DNA from: Thiohalospira sp051745535
GTDB lineage: Bacteria; Pseudomonadota; Gammaproteobacteria; Thiohalospirales; Thiohalospiraceae
Direction: 5' to 3'
NCBI GenBank assembly: GCA_051745535.1
Contig: JBNJED010000090.1
Span: 1 to 6,263, forward strand
DNA: 6,263 bases
Position 1 is the stretch's first letter; the number at the start of each line of letters is the position of its first letter. The translations under genes were made by a program, and so were the position numbers. Below the pieces are notes generated by a model. That model saw only the letters and a program-made list of their open reading frames with translations. It ran no database searches and was not told the DNA's origin. Shown piece by piece: positions 5,091-6,263 of the stretch.

Positions 5091-5146
5091 AGGGCACAAT
5101 AAACCGCCGCCCTTCGTCGCAACCGCGCCCCGGAATCAATGGCGCG
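5091..5146. terminator. Convergent spacer with weak hairpins
   Basis: Between the stops at 5082 (+) and 5157 (-) two short hairpins are possible. One pairs AGGGC (5091-5095) with GCCCT (5109-5113) around an AT-containing loop. The other pairs CGCGCC (5124-5129) with GGCGCG (5141-5146). Neither is followed by a real T-run, so they are at best weak or Rho-assisted termination signals. Confidence 0.3.
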
Positions 5147-5156
5147 ACCGTCAGGC

Positions 5157-6263
5157 CTATTCCTTGCGCAGCAGGTCCGGGCGTTGCCTCTGGATCTGCC
5201 AGCGCCAGAGCCATTCGACGGGCCCCTGGCGAAAAAAGCGCAACCACAGGAGGCTCATCACCACCTGGGCGACGAATATCATGACGGCGACGACTACAAG
5301 GTGCGCCAGCGGCTCCTGCGCATAGCGACCCAGGCCGAAGCCATAAAAGATCGCGATGCAGACAACCGATTGCAGAAGATAATGGGTCAACGCCATGCGC
5401 CCGACGGGCGCAAGCACGCGCTGCAGGGGGCTGGCCACGGCAATCGAGCCGCGCCAGAGCGCTAACAGCAACGTGGCATAGCCGATCGCTGTCAGTACGG
5501 GGGCCAACACCTCTGCCAGCAGATACAGCCCATCAACCTGCTCAGGGCCGATACTTGTGTGCAGCCAGGCCAGGACCAGACCGCTCGGCAGTACGACGGC
5601 TGCGCCGGCGAGCAGGATCCAGCGGTGCCCCGAGCCTGCCTCGGCAAGCCGCAGCCGCGCCCCTGCCGCCCCGAGGAGAAACAGCGCCAGCACACGCAGC
5701 GGACGCATGCTCTCCAGACGTTCGATCGCCGTTGCGAGCGAGAGATACACATTGGCCTGTATCACCTCGCCCCAGGTGCCGTCTCGGAATGCCGGTGTAT
5801 GGGCCTGGAGCAATGTGGTCGCCAGCTCACTCCGACCCACGGGGTGGCCGGTCTCGATCAACCACCAGCGGACCGCGATAATCAGGGAAAGAACAGCCAG
5901 ACCCGCCAGGGCAAGGTACGACGCGCGGGCATACAGGAACGGGATCAGGAGCAGCCCGACGACGCCGTAAACATGCAGAATATCCCAGGGCCAGAGCAGC
6001 AGCGCGTGGCCGGCTCCGATCACGATCAGACCGACCATGCGGCGCAGATGGTCCCTCGCTGGATGATCCATGCGCTGCGCCAGCATCACAAAGCTGTAAC
6101 CGAAAAGAAGGGAAAACAAGCTGTAGAATTTGGCCGAAACGGCGATATCGAGCAGGAACTGGATCTGGCCGTCTCGCTCCGAACCAGCAAGTACCTCCCG
6201 ACCCTCGCTGCCAAGGAATACGTATCCGGAGAACACCTGTATGTTGATCAGCAGGATCCCGAG
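5157..6263 (-). CDS. DUF418/YeiB-family membrane protein, N-terminus cut by window edge
   Basis: The gene runs leftward from beyond the right edge to a TAG at 5157-5159. The frame is open to 6263 and its first visible residues, LGILLINIQVFSG, match the usual DUF418 start (LGILLxNI..FS). The GTG at 6236 is therefore probably internal and only a few N-terminal residues are missing. Numbered from that GTG, family hallmarks are KFYSLFSLLFGYSF (36-49), HALLLWPWDILHVYGVVGLLL (77-97) and LAPVGRMALTHYLLQS (275-290). FYGFGLG is at 297-303 and the end segment GPVEWLWR at 338-345. Several hydrophobic helices are visible (about 66-81, 88-101, 105-122, 180-194, 207-224, 240-260, 282-300, 311-332), so it sits in the inner membrane. 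The biochemical function of DUF418/YeiB proteins is not established; transport and membrane-acyltransferase-like roles have been suggested. Codon use looks less GC-biased than in the neighbouring genes. Confidence 0.88.
   Translation of the reverse strand, partial: LGILLINIQVFSGYVFLGSEGREVLAGSERDGQIQFLLDIAVSAKFYSLFSLLFGYSFVMLAQRMDHPARDHLRRMVGLIVIGAGHALLLWPWDILHVYGVVGLLLIPFLYARASYLALAGLAVLSLIIAVRWWLIETGHPVGRSELATTLLQAHTPAFRDGTWGEVIQANVYLSLATAIERLESMRPLRVLALFLLGAAGARLRLAEAGSGHRWILLAGAAVVLPSGLVLAWLHTSIGPEQVDGLYLLAEVLAPVLTAIGYATLLLALWRGSIAVASPLQRVLAPVGRMALTHYLLQSVVCIAIFYGFGLGRYAQEPLAHLVVVAVMIFVAQVVMSLLWLRFFRQGPVEWLWRWQIQRQRPDLLRKE

Noticed and set aside
4603..5247. 214-codon minus-strand frame opposite the helical-repeat gene
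   Set aside because: Runs across the convergent stop of the DUF418 gene and the sigma54-like control region, and its Gly/Val-rich translation has no recognisable domain.

Overview
The window reads as chromosomal DNA of a GC-rich Gram-negative bacterium. A canonical iron-sulfur-binding IscR, two outer-membrane beta-barrel proteins with signal peptides, a PmtA-type phospholipid methyltransferase and a YeiB/DUF418 membrane protein together suggest a gammaproteobacterium. The very Asp-rich exported porin would fit a halophilic or chemolithotrophic lineage, but this is inference and no species is claimed.

Layout, left to right: (1) 66-848 (+), a spermidine-synthase-fold protein lacking the usual catalytic acidic residues, whose start may lie upstream of the window. 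(2) 959-1435 (+), iscR with all four cluster ligands, behind a well-formed sigma70 promoter overlapped by a type-1-like IscR site. No iscS/iscU follows. (3) A perfect 23-bp palindrome at 1456-1478, then a strong sigma70 promoter and 1566-2885 (+), an exported protein with one CxxCH heme site fused to a beta-barrel (Cyc2-like architecture). (4) A leftward pair: a small hypothetical gene (3864-3610) and pmtA (3542-2916), convergent with the heme porin. (5) 4025-4525 (+), a small 8-strand-type outer-membrane barrel, divergent from the small hypothetical gene. (6) 4526-4737, an intergenic region carrying what looks like a full sigma54 promoter architecture: a -24/-12 element, a perfect IHF consensus match and an upstream dyad. 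It drives 4738-5082 (+), a 114-residue helical-repeat protein. (7) 5157-6263 (-), a DUF418/YeiB-like membrane protein cut by the right edge.

The genes do not form one pathway; most appear to be separate transcription units. The common theme is the cell envelope (two outer-membrane barrels, phospholipid head-group methylation, an inner-membrane protein) plus iron/redox biology (IscR next to a heme porin). The best leads are the sigma54-type control region in front of the small repeat protein and the heme-porin fusion beside an orphan iscR. I see no CRISPR array, tRNA, rRNA, insertion sequence or phage gene.
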